NCBI GenBank assembly: GCA_945910005.1
Contig: OX246737.1
Location: forward strand, 85,698,110 to 85,762,109
DNA length: 64,000 bases
From: Isoperla grammatica
Lineage: Eukaryota > Arthropoda > Insecta > Plecoptera > Perlodidae
Direction of reading: 5' to 3'
Positions within the stretch are counted from its first letter, which is position 1; each line of letters begins with the position of its first letter. The notes beneath the pieces are model-generated. The model did no database searches, was not told the DNA's origin, and saw only the letters and a list, made by a program, of their open reading frames with translations. Positions 63,185 through 64,000 of the stretch are shown here, piece after piece. The translations under genes and the position numbers were made by a program.

Positions 63185-64000
63185 GACTTCTGTCTGTTAA
63201 ATAACTTTAAAATGTGTATAGCACCAAAATACCAGTGCCAGAGGCTCGAACGCAATGAGTATTCATATATACTCAACTGATTGAAGACCTAAGCGTATAT
63301 TGATCATCCAAGGGAGCTAAACGGAAAATAGCGGTCAATGAATTTGTTTGATGAAATGATGATGGCCACAACCACAACTACAGTTTTACAAATGATTTGC
63401 TGCCACTATTCAGAGTCAGAATCGAAATACTGAAATAAAATGTACTCGCACATATAACTCAGTTTTATCGTACCTAGTGAAAGGATAAAATTGTGCAACT
63501 TATAAAAAGTATTGTGACTTATACAACTTCACTTCTAACGCGTGGAGCTCTAGTAGCCGACATAGTTAGTGTGACTATACAACCTATAATAATAAAATGT
63601 CTGCCACAGAAATACCTATTAAGCAGATATAATCTTAGTTATTTTTATGCAACAAGATATAACTTGCACATAATGGGTCGAACAGCTTGTGAAAGAAAAT
63701 AAACCACAACAGAAGAGCGTATGCAATGCACATCTTGATAACAATATGCGCACCAATCATTTAATAACGACAGTACTGGATAATAATATATGGATAAAAA
63801 TAATAACTGCGCTTATTTTTTAAGTAATACATTTTGTGAATATTAGAAACATTGTGGATAATTTGCATACTCGCGTATAACATCACAGACTAAGTAAATC
63901 TGATGCAATTGAGAGTTGAATTTATTAATATTATATTCAGTGCATTCGAAATTGAAAACTAACTGAAGTAGGTTAAGGTTTTAAACGACGCACTTAGCAG
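63185..64000. other. Intergenic, no gene seen
   Basis: AT-rich; no gene or RNA recognised. Confidence 0.6.

Noticed and set aside
61613..63280. Cys-rich secreted proteins on both strands
   Set aside because: Pure translation of a 14-bp tandem repeat; all frames give shifted versions of the same peptide.

Overview
The window looks like gene-poor, AT-rich, repeat-dense nuclear DNA from an insect. The evidence is a split gene for a Drumstick-type (odd-skipped family) zinc-finger protein, several degenerate non-LTR retrotransposons, two hAT-type MITEs with perfect 8-bp target duplications, a 5S-rRNA-headed SINE with a 9-bp target duplication, and very long micro- and minisatellites. There are no operons, no CRISPR array and no prokaryotic features. 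Species cannot be determined from the sequence alone.

Layout. 1-905: decayed reverse transcriptase of an R2/NeSL-like LINE (minus), next to a (TTA)n tract. 1657-2075: 5S-derived SINE. 5915-6450: ten copies of a 54-bp minisatellite. 8001-20925: one 66-bp satellite array; the length closes exactly as 193 x 66 bp plus five 7-bp and eight 19-bp insertion variants. 20926-41000: unique intergenic DNA with two hAT MITEs (23405-24027 and 40317-41044), simple repeats and a 60/72-bp minisatellite. 41160-41905: a long nested inverted repeat. 42495-45145: two head-to-tail CR1/Jockey-like LINE fragments. 47386-50582: the drm-like gene on the minus strand (two coding exons, 2.9-kb intron). 51685-55031: a 43-copy, 78-bp minisatellite about 1.1 kb upstream of the drm start codon, with two palindromic E-boxes per unit. 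56202-58483: a third, longer CR1/Jockey-like copy (minus). 58484-60170: a cluster of AAT microsatellites, LINE 3' ends and structured 3'-UTR hairpins. 61655-63184: about 109 copies of a 14-bp minisatellite.

The only well-supported host gene is drm-like. Nearly all very long open frames (up to about 2,400 codons on both strands) are artefacts of tandem repeats whose unit lengths are multiples of three or which lack stops. The most interesting signals are the 66-bp satellite, whose main unit type has no stop codon in any of six frames; the conserved, covarying 3' hairpin shared by the three CR1/Jockey-like copies; a 38-bp-stem foldback in the R2-like 3' UTR; the nested foldback at 41.2-41.9 kb; and the E-box array upstream of drm.
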